From: Bacteroidota bacterium | GTDB lineage: Bacteria; Bacteroidota; Bacteroidia; Bacteroidales; Prolixibacteraceae | Reading direction: 5' to 3' | Length of the DNA stretch: 11,265 nt | Assembly: GCA_030695265.1 (NCBI GenBank) | Contig: JAUYTA010000637.1 | Location: forward strand, 1 to 11,265 | Part shown: positions 1 through 6,448 of the stretch, in pieces | How positions within the stretch are numbered: position 1 is the stretch's first letter | Layout: the number at the start of each line of letters is the position of its first letter | Notes under the pieces: model-generated | Database searches by the model: none | Told to the model about the DNA's origin: nothing | The model's input: only the letters and a program-made list of their open reading frames with translations | Made by a program: the position numbers and the translations under genes

Positions 1-1350
1 ACTCCACGCGAACGCGATTACGTGTATGTTGGCTCTTTCTACGTTTTCTGCATTTGGATCGGCCTCGGTGTTTTGTCCATTTTCAACCAACTTCAGAAAC
101 TATTGAAAGAACGAATGGCGTTAATTTCTACATTGGCTTTCTGCCTTGCAGCCTCGCCCATCTTGCTTCTGGCACAAAACTTCGACGATCATAACCGCTC
201 CGAAAGATATTCAGCCCGCGATTTGGCTCGGAATTATCTTGAATCGTGTGAGAAAGATGCAATTTTATTTACCCATGCCGACAATGATACCTATCCGTTG
301 TGGTATTGTCAGGAAGTGGAAGGAATCCGGCGGGATGTTCGTGTAGTGGTAATGCCCTATTTACAGGCAGAGTGGTACATTCAGCAATTGCAGCGGAAGA
401 TTTATCAGAATGAAGCGCTGAAAATGACCATCCCATTGGAAAAATATCAATCCGGACAAGTTGACTATGTGTACGTTGTGCCAAAGATTGAAACAGAACA
501 GTCGTTTATCGACATTCTTGAATTCGTTGCCAGCGACTCGTCGAAAACGAAGTTAACTGTTGAAGGACAGAAGCAAATCAGCTACATCCCTGTTGATAAA
601 ATGAGACTGGAAATGGCCGGAAAAGATCCCATTCATCTGGAATTGAAACAGCGAGCGATAAACAAAGGCGATCTGGCTTTTTGGGACATTATTGCCACAA
701 ACAAAGGGAAACGGCCGGTCTGTTTCACTGCATTCGTTGATGCAGAGGAACACGGATTGAAAGATCATCTTATTTTTGACGGACTTGTTTTCAGGCTAAC
801 CGATCAGAAAACCGACAGCAATTCGGTGCTCGAAATGGGCAAAGTTGAGACTGAAAGCCTTTACAAAAACCTGATGCAAAAATGCAACTGGGACAATCTG
901 GCCGATCCAACCATATATTTCGACTGGCATCACCGCCGGATGCTGGCCAGTATGCAAATACGCAATGCTTTTTACCGATTAGCCAAAAGTCTGACCGAAG
1001 AAAAGCAAACCGAAAAAGCCATTGAAGTATTGAAGAAAGCGGAGCAAACCGTTAGTTTAAAACTTTGGCCGGTGGATTACCAAAGTATTCTGATGGCTCA
1101 ACTTTATGCCCGAAACGGTCAAAAACAATTGGGCGAAAATCGGTTTAGAGAGTTGGCAACTTCACTGGAAGAAGGACTAATTTATTTCGGGTCATTCCCT
1201 TCCAACCAGAAAAAATCCATTATTGATGAAGCAGGTTATCAGCTTTCCCTGTACAACGAACTTATTCAGCAAGCCAAAGATACGCTAACGGAACATGAAC
1301 TAAAAGCAATGAAAGAAAGGCTGATGGCATTTGCCCAAAAGCTGGAATAA
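1..1350 (+). CDS. DUF2723 family membrane protein, C-terminal part (5' end outside window)
   Basis: The frame is open from base 1 and begins with TPRERDYVYVGSFYVF, so the gene starts before the window; the GTG at 22 is internal. About 449 residues are visible. PRERDY(V/A)YVGSF and, near residue 81, DNDTYPLWYCQEVEG are hallmarks of Bacteroidota DUF2723 proteins, usually around 1000 residues with an N-terminal polytopic membrane half. Two hydrophobic segments remain here (about residues 9-28 and 39-58), followed by a soluble region. The last ~130 residues (RLAKSLTEEKQTEKAIEVLKKAEQ, then AQLYARNGQKQLGENRFRELA) look like helical TPR-type repeats. DUF2723 is related to PMT-like glycosyltransferases (the eukaryotic relative TMEM260 is an O-mannosyltransferase), so an envelope glycosyltransferase role is plausible, but the donor and acceptor are unknown. 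No clear intrinsic terminator follows; only a weak hairpin at 1399-1415 (AATGCGC/GCGTATT) is seen. Confidence 0.9.
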   Translation, partial: TPRERDYVYVGSFYVFCIWIGLGVLSIFNQLQKLLKERMALISTLAFCLAASPILLLAQNFDDHNRSERYSARDLARNYLESCEKDAILFTHADNDTYPLWYCQEVEGIRRDVRVVVMPYLQAEWYIQQLQRKIYQNEALKMTIPLEKYQSGQVDYVYVVPKIETEQSFIDILEFVASDSSKTKLTVEGQKQISYIPVDKMRLEMAGKDPIHLELKQRAINKGDLAFWDIIATNKGKRPVCFTAFVDAEEHGLKDHLIFDGLVFRLTDQKTDSNSVLEMGKVETESLYKNLMQKCNWDNLADPTIYFDWHHRRMLASMQIRNAFYRLAKSLTEEKQTEKAIEVLKKAEQTVSLKLWPVDYQSILMAQLYARNGQKQLGENRFRELATSLEEGLIYFGSFPSNQKKSIIDEAGYQLSLYNELIQQAKDTLTEHELKAMKERLMAFAQKLE

Positions 1351-1452
1351 AAGCGGATAGAACATTAGGAATTCGATCAAAAAAGGATCCTGAGATGGAA
1401 TGCGCTTAGCGTATTTCACACTCCGAAGGAATTTATCTTTTTTATAAAACAA

Positions 1453-1500
1453 TGTTACAAAATACACGTTTTTATAAATTTATTTCTTTATTTTGTAACA
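1453..1500. promoter_or_regulatory. Perfect 12-bp inverted repeat, probable operator of the XRE operon
   Basis: TGTTACAAAATA at 1453-1464 and TATTTTGTAACA at 1489-1500 are exact reverse complements with a 24-bp A+T-rich spacer. The right arm ends 11 bp before the ATG at 1512 and 26 bp before the ATG at 1527. A direct repeat TTTTTATAAA occurs at 1439-1448 and 1469-1478, interleaved with the arms. XRE regulators of this kind normally bind dyad sites over their own promoter, so autorepression is the natural inference. The right arm contains TATTTTG, one base short of the Bacteroidota -7 consensus TAnnTTTG, so the operator may overlap the promoter. No convincing -33 element was found. Confidence 0.6.
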
Positions 1501-1526
1501 TCAACAATCAAATGAAAATCAAAACC

Positions 1527-1874
1527 ATGACACCAACAATCGGGAAAAACATTAAAGATTTCCGCACGAAATTGGGCATAAACCAGCAGGAATTAGCGGA
1601 TTATTGCGAAATATCGAGAGAACTTATTTCAATGTACGAATCAGGAAAAAGAGATGTATCATTGTTACATCTTGAAAAAATATCTGAATTTACGAACATT
1701 GACATTGAAGTATTTTTGGAAGAGAATCCTACTGAAATTAAACCAGATCTTGCCCTGGCATTCCGTGCAAACGAACTGTCAAGCGAGGACCGTAAAAGCA
1801 TTGCGTTTTTTAAAGAGATAGTAAAAAACTATTTGAAAATGAAAAAACTTGAATGTGATGGAGTTCAAGCTTAA
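1527..1874 (+). CDS. XRE-family helix-turn-helix transcriptional regulator (antitoxin/repressor-like)
   Basis: From the ATG at 1527 this is a 115-residue protein. Residues about 6-62 form an XRE/Cro-CI helix-turn-helix domain: the segment GINQQELADYCEISRELISM (17-36) holds the two DNA-contacting helices and is followed by YESGKRDVSLLHLEKISEF. The C-terminal ~50 residues (charged, predicted helical) have no recognised domain and could dimerise or contact the protease. The frame also opens at ATG 1452 and ATG 1512. The 1452 start would put coding sequence through the inverted repeat at 1453-1500 and add residues unlike the family, so 1512 or 1527 is preferred. The 3' end overlaps the ImmA-like gene by 17 bp, implying co-transcription and translational coupling. 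Its probable role is repression of its own operon, relieved when the neighbouring metallopeptidase cleaves it. That mechanism is inferred from ImmR/ImmA and DdrO/IrrE pairs. Confidence 0.88.
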   Translation: MTPTIGKNIKDFRTKLGINQQELADYCEISRELISMYESGKRDVSLLHLEKISEFTNIDIEVFLEENPTEIKPDLALAFRANELSSEDRKSIAFFKEIVKNYLKMKKLECDGVQA

Positions 1875-2586
1875 AGCACATGCAGCCAATTTTAGAAATC
1901 GTTTCGGTTATAGCAATACCGAACCGATTGATTTAAAAAGCCTCCTCTGGAAACTTGATATTTTGACTGTATTCTCCCCTCTGGGTGATGATTTTTCCGG
2001 ATTATCAATTAAAGTAGGGGATTCTATGTTCATTCTTGTAAACTCAAGACAATCTGCCGGACGCCAAAACTTCACGATTTGTCATGAACTGTATCATTTA
2101 TTTTATGATACCGACTTTGTTCCGCATAAATGTCAGGCAGGTCGATTCCCAAAAAATGGTAGCGAACTAAATGCAGATTTATTTGCCTCACACTTACTTT
2201 TGCCCGAAGATGGAATAACAGACATGATACCTGAGTCGGAAATGTACAATGACAGTCTCCATCTCTCGACGTTGCTGAAAATTGAACATACATACGGTTC
2301 ATCCAGAATGGCTTTGTTAATACGTTTGCTTAGAATGAAATTAATCACTCAATCCACTATTGAAAAATACGCTGTCAATATTCTTAAAAATGCCAGACAG
2401 TATGGCTATTCATCCGATTTATATATACACACCGATGAAAAGTTAATAATTGGTCCATACGGAACCTTAGCCAATAAGCTTTTTGATGAAAATAAAATTT
2501 CAGAAGGTCATTACCGGGAGTTGCTAGCAGCAATCGGAATTGATATTAACGAAATCGCCAGAGATGAAGAATATCGACCCGAGTAA
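1858..2586 (+). CDS. ImmA/IrrE-type (COG2856) zinc metallo-endopeptidase
   Basis: A 242-residue protein. The zinc-peptidase motif HELYH is at residues 76-80 (in NFTICHELYHLFYD). The usual downstream glutamate region is at 103-116 (ELNADLFASHLLLP), where E103 would be the third zinc ligand. This spacing and the LLLP ending are typical of the ImmA/IrrE family. Residues ~120-165 match the helical segment after the active site. The last ~75 residues are less conserved and contain a short strand-rich piece (DLYIHTDEKLIIGPYG). The ATG at 1858 is chosen over TTG 1849 because it is a standard start and gives a normal N-terminus. The gene overlaps the XRE gene by 17 bp and the PIN gene by 23 bp. In known systems such a protease inactivates the adjacent XRE repressor after a stress or mating signal; here that is inference from gene order. 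Confidence 0.9.
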   Translation: MEFKLKAHAANFRNRFGYSNTEPIDLKSLLWKLDILTVFSPLGDDFSGLSIKVGDSMFILVNSRQSAGRQNFTICHELYHLFYDTDFVPHKCQAGRFPKNGSELNADLFASHLLLPEDGITDMIPESEMYNDSLHLSTLLKIEHTYGSSRMALLIRLLRMKLITQSTIEKYAVNILKNARQYGYSSDLYIHTDEKLIIGPYGTLANKLFDENKISEGHYRELLAAIGIDINEIARDEEYRPE

Positions 2587-3082
2587 GAAAATCATTCTTG
2601 ATGCAGATGTTGTCATTCATTTTTTGAGAGGAGGCCAAATTGGAATTCTACATACCATATTCCCCAATAAGCTATATATGCCAGACGTGGTATTTGAAGA
2701 AACTTTTTTCGGGACTGATAAGGTGTCAGTAGCCAACCTATTTAATTATGGGTTCGTGAAACCGCTTGAAATAAAAGCAAATAAGCAGGTATTTTTAGAA
2801 TACATCAGGCTAAAGGCTAGATTTGGGAAAGGAGAAAGTGCCTGTATGGCCTATTGCAGATTTAACAACGACGTAATTGGAAGCAGCAACTTACGCGACA
2901 TTTTAAATTATTGCAGAGAATTTGGAATTGAATACCTAACAACATTAGACTTTTTAGCAGAAGCTTACCAAAGAAAAATACTTACCGAGGCCGAATGTGA
3001 TCATTTTATCTATTTAGCCGATACAAAAGGTAAGATTCCATTTCGCTCAATTACTGCTTATATCGCATCCCTTGGATTATAA
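2564..3082 (+). CDS. PIN-domain protein (VapC-like putative toxin nuclease)
   Basis: A 172-residue protein with PIN landmarks in order: an N-terminal strand with the first acid (IILDADVVIHFL, D13), a PDVVFEE segment (E45/E46), a central GKGESACMAYC helix (E91), and a late SSNLRDI motif (107-113) resembling the TxNxRDF motif of VapC toxins. The C-terminus (YLTTLDFLAEA and onwards, from 124) adds a helical extension. PIN proteins are Mg2+-dependent ribonucleases and the usual toxins of VapBC pairs. The ATG at 2564 lies inside the ImmA-like gene (23-bp overlap); the TTG at 2540 is less likely because it only deepens the overlap. It is the last gene before a strong terminator at 3121-3161. Toxicity is not shown by sequence; the operon position next to XRE and ImmA genes is the main argument. 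RNase fold confidence is good, but a specific target cannot be named. Confidence 0.75.
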   Translation: MKNIDPSKKIILDADVVIHFLRGGQIGILHTIFPNKLYMPDVVFEETFFGTDKVSVANLFNYGFVKPLEIKANKQVFLEYIRLKARFGKGESACMAYCRFNNDVIGSSNLRDILNYCREFGIEYLTTLDFLAEAYQRKILTEAECDHFIYLADTKGKIPFRSITAYIASLGL

Positions 3083-3120
3083 TTAGGTCGGCCCACATTC
3101 AGCTTAATTCCATAAAAAAC

Positions 3121-3161
3121 AATTTCCTGCTTAGGGAATTTATTTTCCTAAGCAGGAAATT
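3121..3161. terminator. Probable bidirectional intrinsic terminator between convergent genes
   Basis: AATTTCCTGCTTAGG (3121-3135) pairs perfectly over 15 bp with CCTAAGCAGGAAATT (3147-3161), leaving an 11-base loop. Rightward the stem runs into TTTT (3160-3163). Leftward it runs into a run of six T after one G (complement of 3114-3120). It sits 38 bp after the PIN stop and 64 bp beyond the large-subunit stop, so it can end both converging transcripts. Confidence 0.75.
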
Positions 3162-3165
3162 TTGC

Positions 3166-3219
3166 TTTCCTGCGCACCCGTTTATATTTTCCTGCGCAGA
3201 AAATTATTTTTCCTGCGCA
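3166..3219. repeat. Three tandem copies of TTTCCTGCGCA with hairpin potential
   Basis: Identical 11-mers TTTCCTGCGCA lie at 3166-3176, 3188-3198 and 3209-3219, spaced 22 and 21 bp apart (about two helical turns). Copies two and three can fold together: 3193-3203 pairs with 3208-3219, with one bulged C at 3212, because TGCGCA is self-complementary. The core TTTCCTGC is also the arm of the adjacent terminator (3123-3130 and, inverted, 3152-3159), giving five copies in ~97 bp. The last copy ends 5 bp from the stop of the leftward large-subunit gene. Function unknown; a second terminator, RNA-stability element or REP-like element are options. Confidence 0.7.
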
Positions 3220-3224
3220 TCGTT

Positions 3225-5366
3225 TTATTTCACCTTGGCAATTGCTTCCAAAACCCTTTCCGGCGTCATTGGCAACTGGTATAACCGTGCGCCAACAGCA
3301 TCGAAAACGGCATTGGCAAGTACACCACCCATGCAAATTATTCCCGGTTCGCCGCCACCTTGCGGTGCTTCATTTTTATCAAGAATTTTGGTTTGAATTT
3401 TGGGCGCCCACGAAAATACCGGTAGCTGGTAGTTCCCAAAATTGTTCGTATGAATGTCGCCACCTGTGAATTTCACTTCTTCGGTCAGCGCGTAGCCCAA
3501 ACCCATCATAATGCAACCTTCCAACTGAATAACTGCACCTTGCGGATTGATGCAAAAACCCATATCCTGAGCGCAAGCCACACGGATAACCCGAATTTTT
3601 CCGGTCGTTTTGTCCACTTTTACTTCAGCCATGTGAGCGACATAAGCACCGGCATCGAACCCACAGGCGATACCGTATCCACGTCCGCTTGGTCCTTTGG
3701 CAGGCGTATATCCAAACAATTCGGCTACAGCTTTCAGAACACCAATCATGCGCTCATCTTTCAGGTTCTTCAGGCGGAAGTCCAGCGGATCGACACCCAG
3801 TTTTGCGGCCATCCTATCAATCTGCGACTCACGCGCATAGGTATTGGTATTGTTTCCGGGAGCACGCCAGGCGCCGGTTCCGAAAGGATGAACATCGCGG
3901 GCCGAATAGCTGGTCGTTTTAGCATCCGGCACATCGTAAATGGTATCCGATCCGCGGGCACCGGCAAAATATTCATGGTAATCCCACAACGAAATCTTTC
4001 CAGCCTTGTCGGTTCCTGAAGTAATTTTAATGACAGCCGCCGGGCGGAAATTATCGTAGAAAAATTCCTCTTGCCTGTTCCACTGCACCATAATTGGTTT
4101 TCCGGTCAGCTTAGTTAGCCGTGCCGCCTCAATAGCCTGACGGAAAGCCGTTTTTCCGCCAAAACCACCGCCCAAAAACGGCGCAATAACCCGAACCTTG
4201 TCCAGGCCAATGCCCAACTCGCGCGAAATTCCGTCCTGCGTTCCGAAAGGTGTTTGTGTTGAAGCCCGCACCACCACTTTATCGCCTTCCATAAAACCAA
4301 GGGCGGTATGTGGTTCCATGGGCGCATGGGCTACATAACTGTTGTGATATTCGCTCTCAATGATAAATTCCGAATTGCTTTTGCCGGTTGCAATATCGCC
4401 CGAACTTTTTACCACTCGGCTTTCAGATGGGAATTCAAGCTGGTGTTTGAAAACGGTTTTATCGTCCACTTTCATTTCATCAAACTTATATTCCGCCTTT
4501 ACTTTGGCAAGCGCAGCCTCGGCTTTTTCAAAATCAGTATGCAAAACGGCGATTAAATCCTTGTCGCGGACAATGCTGATCCCATCCAGCTTTTCGGCTT
4601 CCGAAGTATCCGCAGAAACCAACGTGGCTCCGTGAGATGGCGGCCTCAGTATCTTGGCGTACAACATTCCGGGCATCCTGAAATCGCCCGAATACATTGC
4701 CTGACCAGTTACTTTGGCCTCACCGTCAGCATGATTGAATGATTTTCCACGAATTTTATATTCGCTGAAATCTTTCGCTTTTGGCTTTACTTCCAGGTAT
4801 TTTTCGATTTTCTTACCGCTGGCCAATTGTCCGTAGCTTACTTTTTTACTTTTTTTGTTTTTCACGAAGATGACACCATTTTCGACAGTCACCTCGTCTT
4901 TACCAACGCCCAAATGTTCAGCGCCCATTTCAAGAAGCACCAAACGGGCTTCGGCTATCGCGGCCAGCATAACCGGCCCGAGCGAACGGGTTGAAAGTGA
5001 CCCCCATGTTCCGGCATCGTAAGGGCACAATTCGGTATCGCCCATTACCATTTTCACGCTTTCAAGCGGAGTATCCAGTTCGTCTGCCACCATTTGCGGA
5101 AATGAGGTAATAATGCCCTGTCCCATTTCTATTTTGCCGATCATGCAAGTCACTTTGCCATCATCGGCAATATGTATAAAAGCATTGTAATCTTTCGGAA
5201 CCGAACGCTGTTGTTCAGCATCAGCAGCTACTCCGGTAAGGAATTCGCCCAGTTGGAAATAAATGAAAAGGCCACCGCCAAGCAATTTCACAAAATCACG
5301 CCGGTCAACTTCAAACGTTGGATTATTTTCCGGCACTTCGTCCCGATAATATTTGTCGTCTTTCAT
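3225..5366 (-). CDS. Molybdopterin-binding large subunit, xanthine dehydrogenase/aldehyde oxidase family (IorB-like), Tat-exported
   Basis: A 713-residue catalytic subunit of a molybdenum hydroxylase. The N-terminus carries a twin-arginine motif (DRRDFVKLLGGG, R22-R23), a hydrophobic stretch to ~46 and a plausible AxA cleavage site near 48-50, so the enzyme should act outside the cytoplasm. Landmarks follow in order: an EMGQG block near 80-84, typical of the rearranged IorB/nicotinate-dehydrogenase-B type; the hammerhead domain from ~205 (GEAKVTGQAMYSGDF); MEPHTA (350-355); GGGFGGK (399-405); WRAPGN (500-505); and GGEPG (671-675), whose E673 aligns with the catalytic base. The gene starts 19 bp after the [2Fe-2S] subunit and ends the xdhC-mocA-small-large operon. 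No FAD subunit is present, so electrons probably leave through the small subunit to an unidentified acceptor. The substrate (aldehyde or N-heterocycle) cannot be assigned. Family confidence is high, substrate confidence none. Confidence 0.93.
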   Translation of the reverse strand: MKDDKYYRDEVPENNPTFEVDRRDFVKLLGGGLFIYFQLGEFLTGVAADAEQQRSVPKDYNAFIHIADDGKVTCMIGKIEMGQGIITSFPQMVADELDTPLESVKMVMGDTELCPYDAGTWGSLSTRSLGPVMLAAIAEARLVLLEMGAEHLGVGKDEVTVENGVIFVKNKKSKKVSYGQLASGKKIEKYLEVKPKAKDFSEYKIRGKSFNHADGEAKVTGQAMYSGDFRMPGMLYAKILRPPSHGATLVSADTSEAEKLDGISIVRDKDLIAVLHTDFEKAEAALAKVKAEYKFDEMKVDDKTVFKHQLEFPSESRVVKSSGDIATGKSNSEFIIESEYHNSYVAHAPMEPHTALGFMEGDKVVVRASTQTPFGTQDGISRELGIGLDKVRVIAPFLGGGFGGKTAFRQAIEAARLTKLTGKPIMVQWNRQEEFFYDNFRPAAVIKITSGTDKAGKISLWDYHEYFAGARGSDTIYDVPDAKTTSYSARDVHPFGTGAWRAPGNNTNTYARESQIDRMAAKLGVDPLDFRLKNLKDERMIGVLKAVAELFGYTPAKGPSGRGYGIACGFDAGAYVAHMAEVKVDKTTGKIRVIRVACAQDMGFCINPQGAVIQLEGCIMMGLGYALTEEVKFTGGDIHTNNFGNYQLPVFSWAPKIQTKILDKNEAPQGGGEPGIICMGGVLANAVFDAVGARLYQLPMTPERVLEAIAKVK

Positions 5367-5385
5367 AGTCAGTTCTTTTATCAGG

Positions 5386-5856
5386 TTAAATTTTCATTTT
5401 TTTGGAGGCCGATTCAATCGCATCAATAATGTGTGTGTGCGCGCCGCAACGGCAGAGGTTTCCTTCCATCCCATCAACAATCTGCTCTTTGGTGGGATTT
5501 GGATTTTTCAGTAAAAGTCCATACGCATTCATGATCATTCCGGGGGTACAATAGCCACACTGCAGGGCATCATGATCGACAAATGCTTGTTGGATAGGGT
5601 GAAGTTTTCCGTTGACCGACATTCCTTCGATGGTCGTGATTTTTTTGCCGGCAACATCTTCCATCAATATTCCACACGACCTTACCGGTTCATTGTCCAT
5701 CAAAACGGTGCAGGTTCCGCAGTAACCCAGTCCGCAACCATATTTGGTGCCGGTCAGGTTGAAGTTGATCCGCAGCGCCCAAAGCAGGGTCTGGTTCTTT
5801 TCAAGTGGGATTTCCACTTTCTTTCCGTTCAGTTCAAATTGAATAGTTTCAGCCAT
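5386..5856 (-). CDS. [2Fe-2S]-binding small subunit of molybdenum hydroxylase (IorA/CoxS-like)
   Basis: A 156-residue two-cluster protein of the size normal for the family. The N-terminal plant-ferredoxin-type cluster uses C41, C46, C49 (in CGLGYCGTC) and C61. The C-terminal helical domain holds the second cluster through C100, C103 (CGYC) and C135, C137 (CRC). All eight ligands are present. It passes electrons from the molybdenum centre of the large subunit to an outside acceptor. There is no signal peptide, so it is presumably exported by hitch-hiking on the Tat signal of its partner. Its ATG overlaps the terminal stop of the mocA frame in the sequence ATGGCTGA (5849-5856), the arrangement of translational coupling, and the large subunit follows after 19 bp. 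Confidence 0.95.
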   Translation of the reverse strand: MAETIQFELNGKKVEIPLEKNQTLLWALRINFNLTGTKYGCGLGYCGTCTVLMDNEPVRSCGILMEDVAGKKITTIEGMSVNGKLHPIQQAFVDHDALQCGYCTPGMIMNAYGLLLKNPNPTKEQIVDGMEGNLCRCGAHTHIIDAIESASKKMKI

Positions 5857-6448
5857 GTTTGTTGGTTTTTATAGTTTTTAAATAATCTTCACGCGTATCA
5901 ATATCCCTTACGATTTCCGGGCAAAAAGTTTCCACTTCCAATATTTCATCCTGAAATTTCAGGGCAACCGACCGAAGCCCAACTGCCGGATCGAGGTCTA
6001 GAATCTCCTGTCGAAACTTCTAATCATACAAAGGTGGGTGTCCACGTTTGCCGTTAAAAAGAGGCATCACAATTCCTTATCCTGAATCTTTCCACGCCTC
6101 AACCACTGTTGCAGAAACATTTACGGGAATAAACGGCTGATCGCCTAAAAAAATCATGACCGCTTTTGCGTTTTCAGGTAACGCGTTCACTCCCGAAATA
6201 ACTGAAGTGTGCATTCCTTCCCGAAAATTCTCGTTCCAAATGGTCTGCACCGGCCACGATTTCAGAACTTCAGTTATTTCAACAGAATTGGCTCCCAATA
6301 CCACCACCACATTGACAATTCCAGATTTCAGGATATTTTCCACCACTTTTTCGACGATTGTTTTCCCGTCGAAAGGCAGTAGTAGTTTTTGCGTTCCCAT
6401 GCGGGTTGACATTCCTGCCGCCAAAACAATGGCCCAAACGTCATTCAT
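5849..6448 (-). pseudogene. mocA: MocA-like molybdenum cofactor cytidylyltransferase, broken by two in-frame stops
   Basis: The full frame from ATG 6448 to TGA 5849 is 200 codons, the normal MocA length, but codon 124 is TAA (6079-6077) and codon 143 is TAG (6022-6020). There is no frameshift. Before the first stop are the nucleotidyltransferase signatures LAAGMSTRMGTQKLL (9-23) and LGDQP (101-105). Between the stops is GIVMPLFNGKRGHPPLYD with the substrate-binding RGHP (135-138). After the second stop the frame still reads as family C-terminus (DPAVGLRS, then EIVRDIDTREDYLK). Intact MocA transfers CMP from CTP to molybdopterin, making the MCD cofactor used by many enzymes of this class. The first 123 codons alone would lack the RGHP region and probably be inactive. 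The start overlaps xdhC (ATGAATGA) and the terminal TGA overlaps the small-subunit ATG. Recent nonsense mutation or sequence error are both possible. Confidence 0.85.

Noticed and set aside
1399..1415. Terminator after the DUF2723 gene
   Set aside because: The stem AATGCGC/GCGTATT is short, contains a G-T pair and is not followed by a T-run.
1452..1526. N-terminal extension of the XRE protein from ATG 1452
   Set aside because: It would be encoded across the perfect inverted repeat at 1453-1500, and the added residues are unlike an XRE N-terminus; starts at 1512 or 1527 explain the data better.
1351..3120. Integrated mobile element carrying the XRE-ImmA-PIN cassette
   Set aside because: No integrase, transposase, tRNA gene or flanking direct repeat was found; only the lower G+C hints at transfer.
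3166..3219. CRISPR array
   Set aside because: The repeats are only 11 bp with 10-11 bp between them, too short for CRISPR, and no cas gene is nearby.
3450..4019. A 189-codon open frame on the + strand
   Set aside because: It is antisense to the molybdopterin large subunit, whose motifs (GGGFGGK, WRAPG, GGEPG) leave no doubt about the coding strand.
5849..6448. Alternative genetic code or programmed recoding at the mocA stops
   Set aside because: Both TAA and TAG would need to be sense, yet TAA ends other genes here (for example at 1350, 2586 and 3082), and neither is a selenocysteine codon. Mutation or sequence error is simpler.
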